A DNA stretch of 64,000 bases, taken from Botrytis cinerea B05.10 (lineage: Eukaryota > Ascomycota > Leotiomycetes > Helotiales > Sclerotiniaceae). The notes below the pieces were generated by a model that was not told where the DNA came from, searched no databases, and was given only the letters and a program-made list of their open reading frames with translations. Position 1 is the stretch's first letter, and each line of letters begins with the position of its first letter. Positions 32,123 to 44,088 of this stretch are shown here, one piece after another. The position numbers and the translations under genes are program-made. The DNA lies in NCBI RefSeq assembly GCF_000143535.2, contig NC_037323.1:1984001-2048000 (forward strand), given 5' to 3'.

Positions 32123-33013
32123 ATGGATCATACAATTGAAGCTTCGTCTGTTTCTAAAGCTGTCGCTCCAGATGTGATTGGAATCTTCAAACTACCCACT
32201 GAAATACGTATCAGAATCTGGAAACTCGTTGCCAATCAACCACGCAACCTTGACATTTGGCACCGACGTCTCGGGTATTTTGAAGAGGAACGAAGTCGGT
32301 TCGCTTGTCAGGTGACTCACTGGGTAACTCTTAGCGCTGTACCCTCAATTCTGCATGTATCTCAAGAATCTCGTGCCGTCGGTCTCAAATTCTATCAATT
32401 GGATTTCGGAGTTACAATTCGACCATATCACGGAATGAAAATTACGAATGAGCCGAGGATATATGTCAATTGGGATACAGACAGAATTGTAGTTTTGCAG
32501 ACAAATAAGCAGGGATATGGAGCCTTCAGCGAAATGATCAATTCAGACCAACGTCTAGTTGGCACTAGGTTGAATAAAGTTGCCATTCGTGTTGATCACC
32601 GTGACCCAGGATTATCAAGATCTCTTGGGCGTTCTTTCAATGAAATACTGATTTATTACGACCCCTTTCTGTTCTATGATAGACTCAAATCGAGGAATTT
32701 AGCAATTGAATTTGAGCCAATTGTTGGGATGGATCTGATTTGTAATAAGGAGAAAGAGGAGTTGGAATATTATATTGAATGTCTTGAGAAGAACGAAATA
32801 CGGAATGATGAGGAAGTCACACAAGCGTTGGCTGAAGGTACACCGATTCCTCCACAGCTCAAAAATCACGTCGTTGGATCTTGGGTAAAGCCAACAGTGC
32901 AGCTGGGACGGATGGTAGTATATGGAAGGATGAGTGAAACTGGTAGCAAGAATGAAATATGGACTCACGCCGGCTGGGTTCCATTAAGTTCAGTTGATAC
33001 TATCACAAAATAG
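32123..33013 (+). CDS. 2EXR-domain protein, array copy 2 (divergent)
   Basis: A single-exon frame of 296 residues starts at ATG 32123 (context CCATGG). The 2EXR motif is at about residues 18-40 (IGIFKLPTEIRIRIWKLVA, then QPRNLDIW). SILHVSQESRAVGLKFY follows, then IYVNWDTDRIVVL at the place where other members have N-P-x2-D-x2-C-P; this copy has lost the Cys-Pro. The C-terminal P-x-W-L motif is also reduced to a GSWVKPTVQL stretch. It is therefore the most diverged intact copy, closer to generic 2EXR proteins. Function unknown. Confidence 0.72.
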   Translation: MDHTIEASSVSKAVAPDVIGIFKLPTEIRIRIWKLVANQPRNLDIWHRRLGYFEEERSRFACQVTHWVTLSAVPSILHVSQESRAVGLKFYQLDFGVTIRPYHGMKITNEPRIYVNWDTDRIVVLQTNKQGYGAFSEMINSDQRLVGTRLNKVAIRVDHRDPGLSRSLGRSFNEILIYYDPFLFYDRLKSRNLAIEFEPIVGMDLICNKEKEELEYYIECLEKNEIRNDEEVTQALAEGTPIPPQLKNHVVGSWVKPTVQLGRMVVYGRMSETGSKNEIWTHAGWVPLSSVDTITK

Positions 33014-34238
33014 TTTACAGCTGGTCTATGAGGTGTTTCTACCCATCCCAAAGGTTCTGTTTTGAAATTTTATTCCATATCCAAGTTTATTGAAAACTCG
33101 AGTGTCTCGTCTACTCTTTCAAATATTGGACCCTCTGATACTGAGATACTCTAGCAAAAGACTGTTTAAGCGGGTTCCGTGCTGTGGAAAATTAAATACC
33201 AAGATCACGATATATTCAAGGACTGTGGCTGGACAATCAAGATTATGATATTTCTGGTTCAATATGACTATCCTTTTGTCGAGAGTCGATTTCTGGACAG
33301 ATTGGGCAGGATAATTGCGACTGCCGTGTAGGTTTCAAGAGAGTGTGGATATATATACCAGGTCTCTTTCATTTCTAGACAGTTCTATGATAGTCATATG
33401 CCTGCTCGAAAATGCTATAATTTCTCAACACCATAGTTGGCACTGTATGATTTGAAGCCTATTTAAATCTGGTCCTGTTCTACTTGTTCTGATGTGATGC
33501 AATATTTCGATGGCTCAGCGGACTAAATACGATGTGCATACGCGAAGGATACAAAGTAGACAACAAACAGTACATATATGCAGGTATTGATGACCCTTTG
33601 GAAGTAATATGCTCACTTAAATCCCGCTAAGCGAGAGAACTATTATGATACTAGATTTTTGATAATTGACAGGCTTCATGAATTCACATTTCTAATAATT
33701 GACTAATTTAGTTGTCTCAATACCATTCTATTTGATAAGATGCCTGTTTATATACTTACGGTTGTAAGATAACATGACTATATTGCGTAGATATTCCAGC
33801 GTAGTTCGCCCTTTTCCCCGGAACGAGTCACAGATGTGACTACATACAAGAACAAGTTCAGAGAGTCTGTACGGCACCACATTTGGATGTCGCGAATTTT
33901 CGAAATGACCGTAGCATCATTGATTAGCAATTTGAATTGATGCCACAGTTTTGAGTGCTTAGATGTATGTTTACGGTCAACATTTATGCTGTTGAAACGC
34001 CGTATGACCTTTGTATCTCGCGATACCTCAAGTAAATCTGACTAATCATCGCCGTAAACAGAAGCATACAATGCTTTGGGAAAACTACTTAAACAAAATT
34101 TGACCCTGGTAAAACCCTTCTTTCTCATTTTTTCAACATCAAACTCGACTTAGATCGACTCACTGTTTATCGAAATACAAAAGTCTCATCATCGAATCCT
34201 AGACTCATCGAACCTCAACAACATCCTCATCACGAAGA
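33014..34238. other. Intergenic region upstream of 2EXR copy 3
   Basis: AT-rich spacer without supported genes. The last 120 bp is a C/A-rich, ATG-free probable leader (ACATCAAACTCGAC), similar in style to the leader of the 38082 copy (ACATCAAACAACTC). Confidence 0.45.
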
Positions 34239-35246
34239 ATGTCTTACTCATTGTTCAATCACTGCGCAGGGACTATTAGTCATAAGAGAACAATAAAGCG
34301 AATTGCTACTGATGCCGATCTCTCTCCATTTGGAGAAGAGCAGCAAGATGAATGCCCTGATTCATCCATTACCACAAAGTCTCCCGAAAATGAACAATGT
34401 CTGCAAACTCCTCCACCTCCTCGAACAAACTACTCAATCGTACCCTCAACAATTGAGCTCGAAGAGCAATCTCACAAGCCCCATCAAGACACATTCCATC
34501 TATTCATGGACCTTCCACTGGAACTCCGAAGCAAGATATATGAATTTGCATGTCTAGAACCCAGAGCAGTTCCTATTTGGCCCATCTACACAGATGACGG
34601 AAAGGATAATATCGGATTCCGATTTGAATCCGAGACACCTGCTATCATGCAAGTCTCCCAAGAAGCTCGAAGAGAATCACAACGACTTGACATCTATGCG
34701 AAGAATCCTGAAACTCCATCTCCACTTCCACGTATCTGGATCAAGCCTAGCATCGATATTGTTTGTCCTGTCCGCAACAGCGGTTCCATTTGGACTGTTT
34801 TCCAATTCTTAAAATTTAGCCAAGTCATCAATCGCTTCAACATTGAACGCTTATGCATTGATGATTTCGAATTTCGATGCTGCCAGTTAACAGACAATCT
34901 GCACAACTTTGTCGTCATTCCAAAGTGGATGAATCATAATCTTCGACAGATTCTGGCTTACAGTTCGTTACGTCCTTTTAATATCCGTCGTCGGCCTCTC
35001 CGAATTGTCAATTCTAATAAAATAAATCTCGAACAAGACTCCGAGGAAATGATGATGATTTCTATGGAGGCTGACACCAGGTTTGAAGAACTGGAAGATA
35101 TGATTGGGAATCTTAATTCGTTTCATAGGGATCAAATTGAATTGGACAAGACGACGGGAGAAAGATTAACTCACATCCCCATTTGGCTCTATAACCATCG
35201 CAAAACCTGGACTAAACCGGAGCTCATGCGCTGTGCAGCTTTATAG
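34239..35246 (+). CDS. 2EXR-domain protein, array copy 3
   Basis: A single-exon frame of 335 residues with a true ATG. A polar N-terminal extension of about 85 residues precedes the 2EXR motif at about 88-115 (FHLFMDLPLELRSKIYEFA, then PRAVPIW). AIMQVSQEARRESQRL, the central motif IKPSIDIVCPV, a second hydrophobic strand-rich part and a helical charged region follow. The conserved C-terminal motif is HIPIWLYNHRKTWTKPELM. The whole plan matches the 38082 and 41813 copies, so these three probably share a recent ancestor. Function unknown. Confidence 0.75.
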   Translation: MSYSLFNHCAGTISHKRTIKRIATDADLSPFGEEQQDECPDSSITTKSPENEQCLQTPPPPRTNYSIVPSTIELEEQSHKPHQDTFHLFMDLPLELRSKIYEFACLEPRAVPIWPIYTDDGKDNIGFRFESETPAIMQVSQEARRESQRLDIYAKNPETPSPLPRIWIKPSIDIVCPVRNSGSIWTVFQFLKFSQVINRFNIERLCIDDFEFRCCQLTDNLHNFVVIPKWMNHNLRQILAYSSLRPFNIRRRPLRIVNSNKINLEQDSEEMMMISMEADTRFEELEDMIGNLNSFHRDQIELDKTTGERLTHIPIWLYNHRKTWTKPELMRCAAL

Positions 35247-38081
35247 ATCGAAGCTATGAGGAATTTCTGGGTTGGATGTTGAACATTGGTTGTGTTGGTG
35301 CACATTTGAACGACACAATATATTCGCTGGACGAATATAGATACTTCTGACGTACATCATGGGTGGTCGCAGAAGCACATTCTGTGGGATGTGCCTCTAA
35401 TTAACAACTGAGGATCTGGAAACTCACTTACTCGGATTCATCAAAAGGTGCATGGGCACAGAATTCGGGGAATAGAATTAGGGATATGCAACTAGGGTGA
35501 TGGATTTATGGTGATGGACTTAGGGTTATGGAAATGATCACAGGAGGAACTGTTATTCTTTTGTGGATATTTGAACTTTGGATTTTCACTCTGCTTTTAT
35601 TTCACATTATTTTAGCTAGAAAAATTGGTGTTTGGTTTTGATGACTACAGAATCATATCAATTGATCTATCGTAGATCTTGTGCCTTTATTATATATCCT
35701 GTGACCCTATGTTCTGTGATCAAAGTACAAATCCATCAACTAGTCATGTAATCGAATCAAAGCGACTATATCAATGCTAATTATACAAAACTAACTATAG
35801 TGTCATGATCCTAAATCTCAATGTTAGCTCTTGGTTTTGTTCATTAGCCGTAGAAAGCCTTACGTTGTCAGTGTACGGTCCATGTAATACTCATAGAAAT
35901 GTTAGATAATGAGCCCTCATGTTCTGCGACCAAATCACTGTCATCAGCCAAAATATATGAAATTCCTAGAATACAAGAACATTAAAAATCCTACTATTTA
36001 ATACTTTGAGCATGGGTTTACTATGTATCGCAGTGAACTTTGAATACAGTCCAGGATCATCTAAGCGAGTTCTAAGATTTTCTTGTTCCCATAATTAGAT
36101 ATACTAAGGTGGCATGTAAAAAGAATTCTCTATCAAGAATTTGAGTCCACCGTGAGAGTCCCGTGAAATGTAGTATATCCGTCTGTTCTATTCAGCTATT
36201 GAATATACAGAATTGATCGAATAGTTCCAATGAAAACATTGTGAATAGACTAGCGAGATACTAGTGCGATTATGTTTAAACGAAAATGAAGTCATTGAGC
36301 TCCCTAGGTATTCAAAGATTACTACATTACTGTCTCAAGTATACTCGATAGAGGTCATTAAATAACTGAATATATTTATGCAGGATAATTTTTGTTTTCT
36401 TGAATTCCGGTTTCAATTAACTGCGACACTTCACCGTGGCGAACTGAGGTTTCCAATAGAACTCTCTCAATATCAAAGTTTGATCCATCTTCAAATCTTT
36501 CATTATACAATATACATATCTCAATTAGATCTATTGGAACAGAAGGTGCATTAATTGAGCTTTCACAAACGAAGCCAATATGGCTACCGACAGTGGTGTT
36601 TCCAAAATCCACGTGGGTTGCTCGTTTCCGAAGTGATCAACTCGTCCCAGTCACCATGCACGTCAATTTAAATGCTCGAGAGATAGCTCTACGGCATTAA
36701 AAAGTCGGTCAATGTTCAGAAGATTGTCACCAAGCTGGACAGGTCAAATATGGATAAGTGTCGCATCTATCTAAATCCAACTTCTGTATTATTTACCCGG
36801 TATTTTAAATAAGTACCTATTCTCTGACAAGCTTGAAATATTTGAAGGTAGAGAAGGTTGCGATAAACATGTCACCTTCTCTGAATCATCTTAGAGAGAA
36901 TATTTGCAATACTCTTCGCCCAAAGAATAATCCCCACAAAACTGGCTGGGCTGAAAAAAATACTGTGGCTACAAACCTTTAGATTTTGGATTAACTTATA
37001 GAGCGGTTTTATTAGAGAGATGTAAGCACATTCAAAACCCCGCAGAAACTGGACCAATTTGTTGCTTTGATGCGATGAAATGACCGAATGTCTTGATTGG
37101 AGAACTCGTCGCAAGTCAATCACTACAGATTCGAGAGAATCATCATAAACGCAATGTAGGAACTCATAGGAACTCAGGCACAGAGGTTACCTGAATGCCG
37201 AGAATGGCTTATTGGAGATCAGGCAGCTGGCAGCAACTCAGAAGCAAGATTTTTATTCATTGGCGTTGAATTTCGGTAAGGAGTTTGGGCTGAAATTCTG
37301 GAGGGAAGTTTTGTATTAATGATACTTGGTATTCGAGTGGTCACGAGAATTGTATTTGGTTTCTGTGAGAAATATATTGGTACATAGCGACTACAGTTGT
37401 TGACAGGCTATGAGCAGCTTTTATAGCATCTGAATTAGATGTATTTTAGTAGGTGCTATATCACCCTTCTCACCAGGTCTTTTACCCTGAAGTACCTAGG
37501 TACGTTTTAACTTCAAATCTTATAAACGACATTGTTCTCTGTGTGTGATGGAATAGTGGTATCAAAGTTTTTTGTTAGAAAAAAGTATTGCACTGGTGCT
37601 GGCCTGGAAAGCCAGACCCTCATAATCCCGCGCGTCAACTGCGCATAAGAGTCTCAAAACTGTACTTCTGCAGTTTGCGTAGCGCTGTTGGACCGTAATG
37701 ATAAGCGAGTTGACGTAACAAGTCAACATCAATTCAGTTACGGTATTCTGACTAATCAAATTTGTAAGCACAACGTTCAGTAACCCGCGCTGTCTTGCTA
37801 CGGTCTTATAGTCGCTTAGATTGGCTGTAACCGACTCGTTTCGTTTCCCTTAAAAGGATTTTTATCCCCTTCAAATTTCTGATTTCTACATCCTCTTTAC
37901 AACATCAAACAACTCCAACTTCCAATAGAACAACAAATCTACTACATCTGCAACTAAGTTTTACAGATAAATCTCCTCATCTAAACCGATTTTGAAGCTC
38001 CAAAATCCACGAGCTTTTTCGAAAACACATATCAACAACGTACCAGAAGAATCAAACTTCCGACTACACTCAGATAAAATC
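35247..38081. other. Long AT-rich intergenic region (2.8 kb)
   Basis: No gene supported. A minus-strand open stretch at 36376-36612 (about 78 codons, GTG start) has protein-like composition but no recognised domain and may be a gene relic. The 150 bp before 38082 is a probable leader. The region has no obvious repeats beyond A/T runs. Confidence 0.45.
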
Positions 38082-38996
38082 ATGTTCAGAACAAATTCGC
38101 AAGGTTTTAATGGGCCACAACAGAATACCTTTGGCTTTTTGGAAAAGCATTTGAGCACCTTTCACTCATTTCCCAAATTACCAGCAGAATTGCGAGAGAT
38201 GATCTGGAAGGAGGCTTGCCGAGATGAGCGCACGGTCACAGTATTCTCAAGCGATAGAGTTTTAGATGCGGAACACACTAAAGGGCATGGCGATTTGCCG
38301 TTCTTTACATTTAGGAGTCTCAATTCAATCCCGGGGGTCCTTCACGCAGATAGGGAATCAAGGTTCATTGGAATGAAGATCTACATGCCCGTTTTCGACA
38401 CTCGATCGGAATTCCCACTTGTCACAGAAATGAGTGACAGAACAGCCCCATCCATCTGGATCAACCCCTCAACCGATATCATCTGTCCTATGACATCTAT
38501 GATTGATGATCAACCCGAAGCCTTGAGTAAGAAAATGTGCGATGCAAAGGTTGAACGCATTGCCTTGAATGATTGTTCCTTTCAAAGATCCGCATCAATT
38601 CCTTGCGATAAATGGGGTACATTCTCGTCACAATCATCTCCCTTTTGGATGAATGAACACATCAGAGAGGTCACAATTTACACCTCAAGATACTTGGTTG
38701 CTCCTGATGACGATATAGAATTGACTAAATTCGACCGTAGGGTCGCATATCCTCCCAAATTCATGAAGTCAAAGCTGGAGATTGCCCGTCGAATGAATCT
38801 AGCTTTTGCAAATCTTCAAAAGGTGCTGAAGAAACAGCTACTTGAAGATGAAAAAAACAAAAAGTTGGGCCAAGATTGTGAAATTATTGACGATTGTCCA
38901 CAGTGGTTGTTTGACAGTCGAGGAATATGGAAGAAACCCGAGCAACGAGAAATGGCTGCCAACCTAGCCAATTCTGTTACAATATTTGGGCGATAG
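38082..38996 (+). CDS. 2EXR-domain protein, array copy 4
   Basis: The true ATG is 38082; the frame is open about 30 codons further upstream but only from a TTG. The product is 304 residues. The 2EXR motif is at about residues 24-52 (FHSFPKLPAELREMIWKEA, then ERTVTVF). PGVLHADRESRFIGMKIY, the central motif WINPSTDIICPM, IALNDCSF and PFWMNEHIREVTIYTS follow. The C-terminal motif is DCPQWLFDSRGIWKKPEQ. All family blocks are present, so it can serve as the reference member of the array. Predicted soluble, with no signal peptide or membrane span. Confidence 0.77.
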   Translation: MFRTNSQGFNGPQQNTFGFLEKHLSTFHSFPKLPAELREMIWKEACRDERTVTVFSSDRVLDAEHTKGHGDLPFFTFRSLNSIPGVLHADRESRFIGMKIYMPVFDTRSEFPLVTEMSDRTAPSIWINPSTDIICPMTSMIDDQPEALSKKMCDAKVERIALNDCSFQRSASIPCDKWGTFSSQSSPFWMNEHIREVTIYTSRYLVAPDDDIELTKFDRRVAYPPKFMKSKLEIARRMNLAFANLQKVLKKQLLEDEKNKKLGQDCEIIDDCPQWLFDSRGIWKKPEQREMAANLANSVTIFGR

Positions 38997-40667
38997 ATTG
39001 TTCGCGTGGAGGAAGGTGTCGGAAAATTGACGGAAGATGGTTCCGGAAATCCAGGGCCCTAGGTTCTAGGGTTTAGGGGGGGGAAAATGTACCAGTTTAC
39101 CAGTTTGGAAATCTTATCATGAAATAACATTTTAAGTAAAATCAATATCTTAACACCACAAATTTGTATGCTAACCATTCATAATGTGACAATGCGGATG
39201 TGAGTTTGTGGCGCGCGTTGGTTGGTCAAATTAGCGAAAGTGAGGGGTCAATCAAGCTAGGTACCTACACAAGGGGAATTTTGTGACCAATGATTCGTAA
39301 ATATCTTGCAAATTGAGACATACAGAGTATTCATAGCGACTTAAAGGTTTCTTCTATTGTTTAAGAATATTGGAAGCCATTCTGATAAGCTTAATTATTT
39401 CTCGAGAAATGGCCGGATAGTACGTGTGTAACAGTTCCTTCCGTCCATAATCTATAACATCAAATCGTATACTGAGCTCTTGAATCCATTAGCGGGGAAT
39501 AGAAGTATGCTCTACAGAAATGAAACGTTATAGTTGATAGCTTCTAAAGTGTACGCAAATGGAGGAAAGTGGTAATGAGATGGTGGCCCAGTGATTCGAC
39601 ATTGTTCGTGCCCGAGCCATAATACTAAACAGGGAGTAAAAAGCAATCAAGACTGTAGCATTCTGAAGATCCCATGCATGAATGGTTATTTAGATCAATC
39701 AAAGTTAAAATTTAATCGCAAATGATCGATAGTTGTCATTTTCTTTAAAGAAAGTGCGACCAAGCGCCTTGAGTGACGACACACAAACATAGAAATCAGT
39801 GTGACTGCTACTGGCTAATAAAAGCTAGCAGAGCAGATTTTTTCGTCATCCAATGAAAAAATGTTGAAGCCTGGTGATAAAAACAATCCGTAAATCTCCA
39901 ACCATAACTGAGAATCAGAGCTCGCGTTCTTTGTATTCACATTGATTTAAATGAGAATAGACTCAGAGGTCAAATCACACGTCTGTATTGAGTCACTCAA
40001 ACAAAAGCTCACGTGTTGAGTTGCTTGCTTTTAATGTGTAGATATGATTGCGAAAGAATGATTATAAATGGAAGAAAATAACTCTCATTCGAAATAAGAA
40101 ATGAGTTGAAATTTTTCAGTGCTAAACTCACCATAGTCCATGTAGACTTTCAACGTATACATAGCTAGGTCACTTTCACATTTTGATTGGAATTCTCAAT
40201 TATCATGATTCATTCCATTTACTTAGATTGATCTTTCACAAATTTAACTTTCCAGCCAAAACAATCATTGAATTGGTAGATATGATCGTATTAATTAAAT
40301 GTTTCCTCGAAAATACCCTTCTTCTATTCCGCCCTTTCCCGTACAAATTCTATAAACTGCATACTCTGCTACATCCACCGACCAAATACACCAATACTAT
40401 ATCCATACCGATATACTCCTGAAATCTCATCCAAAAACTTTGGATCTGTACCAGCTTCAATTTTTAGCATCGAACTAGACTGAAGGCTAGAGACAAGAGA
40501 GTTGTAGTAAAATACAACTTATGAACTAGTCCCTATGTACAGCCATCCACGTATGAGAAACACATTATCTACAACACGAACATATCGTGTAACACAGAAT
40601 CAAAATATCAAACCCCAAAGCCCAAAGACTCCAAAAGGCTCAACCAAGGTCATCGTGTCGGTACCTA
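38997..40667. other. Intergenic region between convergent 2EXR copies
   Basis: AT-rich DNA between the 3' ends of copies 4 and 5. It contains a CACGTG near 40012. No gene supported; the 79-codon frame at 40183 has no domain. Confidence 0.45.
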
Positions 40668-41813
40668 TCACCATTCTGGCAACTCAAACATGAGACTTAT
40701 GAGCCTACGAGCTGTGAAGGTACGCGTCTCGATCATTAACTGCGGTTGTGCAACAGACCAACCGCTTTCAACATCAAATAGCCATTGGGGAACAGTAGTG
40801 AGCTTAACTCTAGGTTTACCCCCTCTCTCGGCCGCGTCATCTTGGTGCTTCTGATATGCCTGAAGTTCGGCCAGCCTTCTGTATCCGCTCTTGGCATCTT
40901 CTATTTGATTGCAATGCTTGGTGTGATGTACAAATTTCTGTAAATAGAATCTACCCGGGTTTTTTGATGACCTGTTGTTAGGTACGAAGGACAGTTCCAC
41001 GTCTGTGTTTAGACGTTGAAATGTGATGTAGTAAAATATTTCTTTGACATATGGGCTCCAATTCAAGGTCCCTCCGGCATGAAAGAATTTCTGCCATGTC
41101 TCGCCATTATGATGAGCATCATCAGTTGTGTAGTCACTAATCGCAATCTTCGCAACTCGGAGGATTTGGAAGAAAAGTTTGATACCAACTTCGAAGTTGT
41201 GAGGGCTCCATTCCTGAACAGGACAAAATCTATCTATCGCAGGATTGAACCAGAAGTTAGATGGAAGATGTTGCACCATGGACATGTCGTTAGCCTTTAG
41301 GCGATCGTTCAACAGACAATAGCGTTTCTTGGCCGCTTCATAGTAACCTTTACACGCCATGAATCCCTCTGGAATAGGAATATCTGTTCGAAACTTGAAT
41401 CCTCCTGGCCCTAACTGTGGCATGATTCCAACTGGAACATTTCGCGGGTTAAAATCGACAGCTTTTTCCCAGATCATCAGCTGGATCTCTCTTGGAAGAT
41501 CTTTGAAAATAGTAAATTCTTCTAGTACTACCGGCCGGGAGTAGATGGGAGCTAAGACGTGGCCATTTGACGGAATGGATGGAAATTGCGCGAAGTAATT
41601 AGCGCTTAAAGATTGTGCTGTCGCATTCGGTGTTCTCTCAGATCCAGAATTCTGTATTGAACCAGGAGTTGATTCCGTCGCATTTGTAGAAGCTCCAAGT
41701 GCTGGGGTTGCTTCAAGGGCGATATCCGGTTGAGCGCGTCGGGCTGCTGGTCGCACTCGTCCTGAACGTCTCGTGGGTTTTTGTTGGGGTTTCGTCTTTT
41801 TTAGAGGAGGCAT
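40668..41813 (-). CDS. 2EXR-domain protein with basic N-terminus, array copy 5
   Basis: It starts at ATG 41811-41813 (an upstream in-frame TTG is rejected) and gives 381 residues. The first 35 residues are strongly basic (KKTKPQQKPTRRSGRVRPAA), with an R-R-S-G-R-x-R-P stretch reminiscent of an AT-hook or nuclear signal. The 2EXR motif is at about 104-125 (FTIFKDLPREIQLMIWEKA, then PRNVPV). The central motif is FWFNPAIDRFCPV and the C-terminal motif VPQWLFDVESGWSVAQP. It is the only member on the minus strand. The N-terminus hints at a nuclear, DNA- or RNA-contacting role, but this is inference only. Confidence 0.77.
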   Translation of the reverse strand: MPPLKKTKPQQKPTRRSGRVRPAARRAQPDIALEATPALGASTNATESTPGSIQNSGSERTPNATAQSLSANYFAQFPSIPSNGHVLAPIYSRPVVLEEFTIFKDLPREIQLMIWEKAVDFNPRNVPVGIMPQLGPGGFKFRTDIPIPEGFMACKGYYEAAKKRYCLLNDRLKANDMSMVQHLPSNFWFNPAIDRFCPVQEWSPHNFEVGIKLFFQILRVAKIAISDYTTDDAHHNGETWQKFFHAGGTLNWSPYVKEIFYYITFQRLNTDVELSFVPNNRSSKNPGRFYLQKFVHHTKHCNQIEDAKSGYRRLAELQAYQKHQDDAAERGGKPRVKLTTVPQWLFDVESGWSVAQPQLMIETRTFTARRLISLMFELPEW

Positions 41814-42616
41814 GATTGAGAAATAGAGGTTCAATAAGAAATTTGCTTTTTGAAGGAACTTGTGTTTTGACAGGATTTTAAGAAATTGGCCTTGAAAAAA
41901 TAAGTAAATTTATACAAAAAGCCTTAGAAATACGGTCTAGCTTAATTACAAAATCATCTTTATTAGAAGTGAATGACTCATATGTTAACACTAAACATTA
42001 TCATGCGGTACAGATGGTACAGCATTTCAACTGCGCAAGTTCATTATTTCTCGCTTAAGCTCCAATAGAAAAGTCAAAGACATGCCACTGTATCAGGAAT
42101 GTATATTCATTCGAAGAGCTTGAAGTGACAGTCAAGATTCATATCACAGAATTAATTCTGTTTATAGAATACGAATTTATTGGGCAAAACTACATCCTAT
42201 GGTCAAATGTATTGCAAAGAAACCAATTGCACTGATGCAGGAAACATTTCGCTTAATTCTCAGGAGTTAGAATTCTCAATCTGGCGCACGTATATTATGA
42301 ATGCATCCTCGTGTCTTCTTGTAATATGGTGTGGTGTTGGCATTTTTTTGTTCGTGTGTTCGCGTGTTCGCGTAGTCATGGTCTTAATGAGCGAAAAATC
42401 CTTAAGTAGCTCTCAGAAATGCTAAAATTATCTCCCTAAAATCCGACTCATACTTGAACCGTTCCACAAAGCGTTAACAAGACAATTTCGATATCTATCA
42501 ATGATAATAATCCTTTGAGCCATCATTATCAGTTCACTTCGATATTGAATTTTCCTCTTAACAATTTCTTCCCATTTATCAATCAACGGCAAGAATCAAC
42601 ATCAATATCGACGATC
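41814..42616. other. Intergenic region
   Basis: AT-rich spacer between divergent members. The short frame at 42180-42425 shows no domain. Confidence 0.45.
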
Positions 42617-42990
42617 ATGTCCCAAAGCTCAAACCAGGTTGTTTCTGCGCCTTATGCATCTCAAAAACAAACGAGATATAATCGAATGACCATGGAAAAT
42701 ATCCCATAAGAGTTGTTCGAAAAGATCTGGGAGATGGCAAATACTGAATTAGGTCGGAACGTTCCTGTCAGCTGCAGACTTGTTGGAGACAGCTTCGAGA
42801 TCTACAGCACAGAAGCAAGATCTAATATCGCAGCATTGAGAGCCCACCGGAGATCAAGACAATGGGCCAATACATAAAACAATGTGGCAAGGCTTTTGCG
42901 AAAAAGGGGACACTAAAAACCTCAGAACCAGGTCAAATCACTATATTTTGATCCCAGACGCGACCGAATTACACAATCAACAAGTCACAA
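42617..42990 (+). pseudogene. 2EXR-family relic, array copy 6
   Basis: ATG 42617 opens a frame that stops at TAA 42707-42709, exactly inside the 2EXR motif (ENIP-stop-ELFEKIWEMA). Homology continues in the same frame: GRNVPVSCRLVGDSFEIYS parallels PRNVTVRCKKVGESFELW of the 46249 copy. Further in-frame TAA codons at 42875-42877 and near 42920 interrupt the region matching RQWFKDQ and HNVASL. The central motif is recognisable as LYFDPRRDRI with its Cys-Pro lost. After about 42990 homology fades. The stops are compatible with CAA to TAA changes. Not expected to make a protein. Confidence 0.7.
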
Positions 42991-44088
42991 TGGTCAAGAT
43001 AGGCTGCGCAAAAACTATCTATATTCATAGGCTATCTGCCAGTACTCTGTTCTGTAGGTTATTCATTAAAGGTGTACTTTATCCTGTGGGTTATTTGTTC
43101 AAATTTGAAATTATTCAGTTCATTGTAGATAAACTGTGGATTGTTTATAGATTTCCTATTTTTTTCGTTTAAATTCATCGAAGCTATTTCTAAATCAATT
43201 ACTATTATTCATTGAATTTTACAAAAACAGTCTCAAAAATATGACAGAATTTGATACATGCAATCAGTAGCAGTATAAGATGAACTTTATAGAATAAAAT
43301 ATCTGTGTTCATGTTTGAATTGGTGAATTAAATAAGGAACTCAAACATCAAGATACACCAAAGTGAATTTTCTTGCTTTGATCGCTATGAGTGGAGGTGT
43401 TCATATTGTGTGAATTCAATGGATTAACTGGATTTCTTTTCACAAAAATTTCATGACGAGGATTCAAAGAGCAGTCAATTTCTTTGTCTCGAAATAATTA
43501 AAATCAAGTTGTTCTAGTTATGATGATCAACTATTCCATGAAATAACTTTCTTTTTACTAGCCCTTCACTCTTGAAAGACCGATTCGAGTCACCACCTCT
43601 CATTTCATCCTAGGAGAGGAAATGGGGAGGGAAGTGAAGGAGGGTGCCAGGTGAGTCAATTGAAAACCAATTCTCTTTTGTAGGGTGAGTCAATTGAAGG
43701 TGTCAAGATAACTATATAAGAAAGTTTAGAGGTCTTCAGACAAGTAAGAGGAGAAATAAAGAAATTTGATTGTAACGTGTCTAACCAAGATTGCAACAAA
43801 CTTCGCCATTACGGCTATTGCCATCTCACTATTGCGTGACCGGTGAGGCCTCCTATCTAGTCTCTATTCAAATCAACAGCATGATTTGTGAACATTTGCC
43901 ATATCTTCCCCCATTCATAATCCTACCTCAAAGGACTTTTCTGCATTGATAACATCTAACTGCAACATTAATCTAAAAACATTGTCATCGGCGAAGTCTC
44001 CAGAGTCCATACCACAGTCATATTCTCATGCTTGAATCCAATTGAAGCAACACCTTAGAAATTCAGACAAACTGCATCGACCTACAAA
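42991..44088. other. AT-rich spacer with a possible LTR fragment
   Basis: No gene. Around 43650-43700 the word GTGAGTCAATTGAA is repeated directly. From 43711 a TATA box (ACTATATAAG) is followed by a short transcript-like leader ending in GATTGCAACA (about 43797), which in style resembles the promoter and R/U5 part of a retrotransposon LTR. No internal element genes are present. Confidence 0.3.

Noticed and set aside
36376..36612. Minus-strand open stretch of about 78 codons
   Set aside because: Protein-like composition but a GTG start, no domain and no flanking exons could be placed; possibly a relic.
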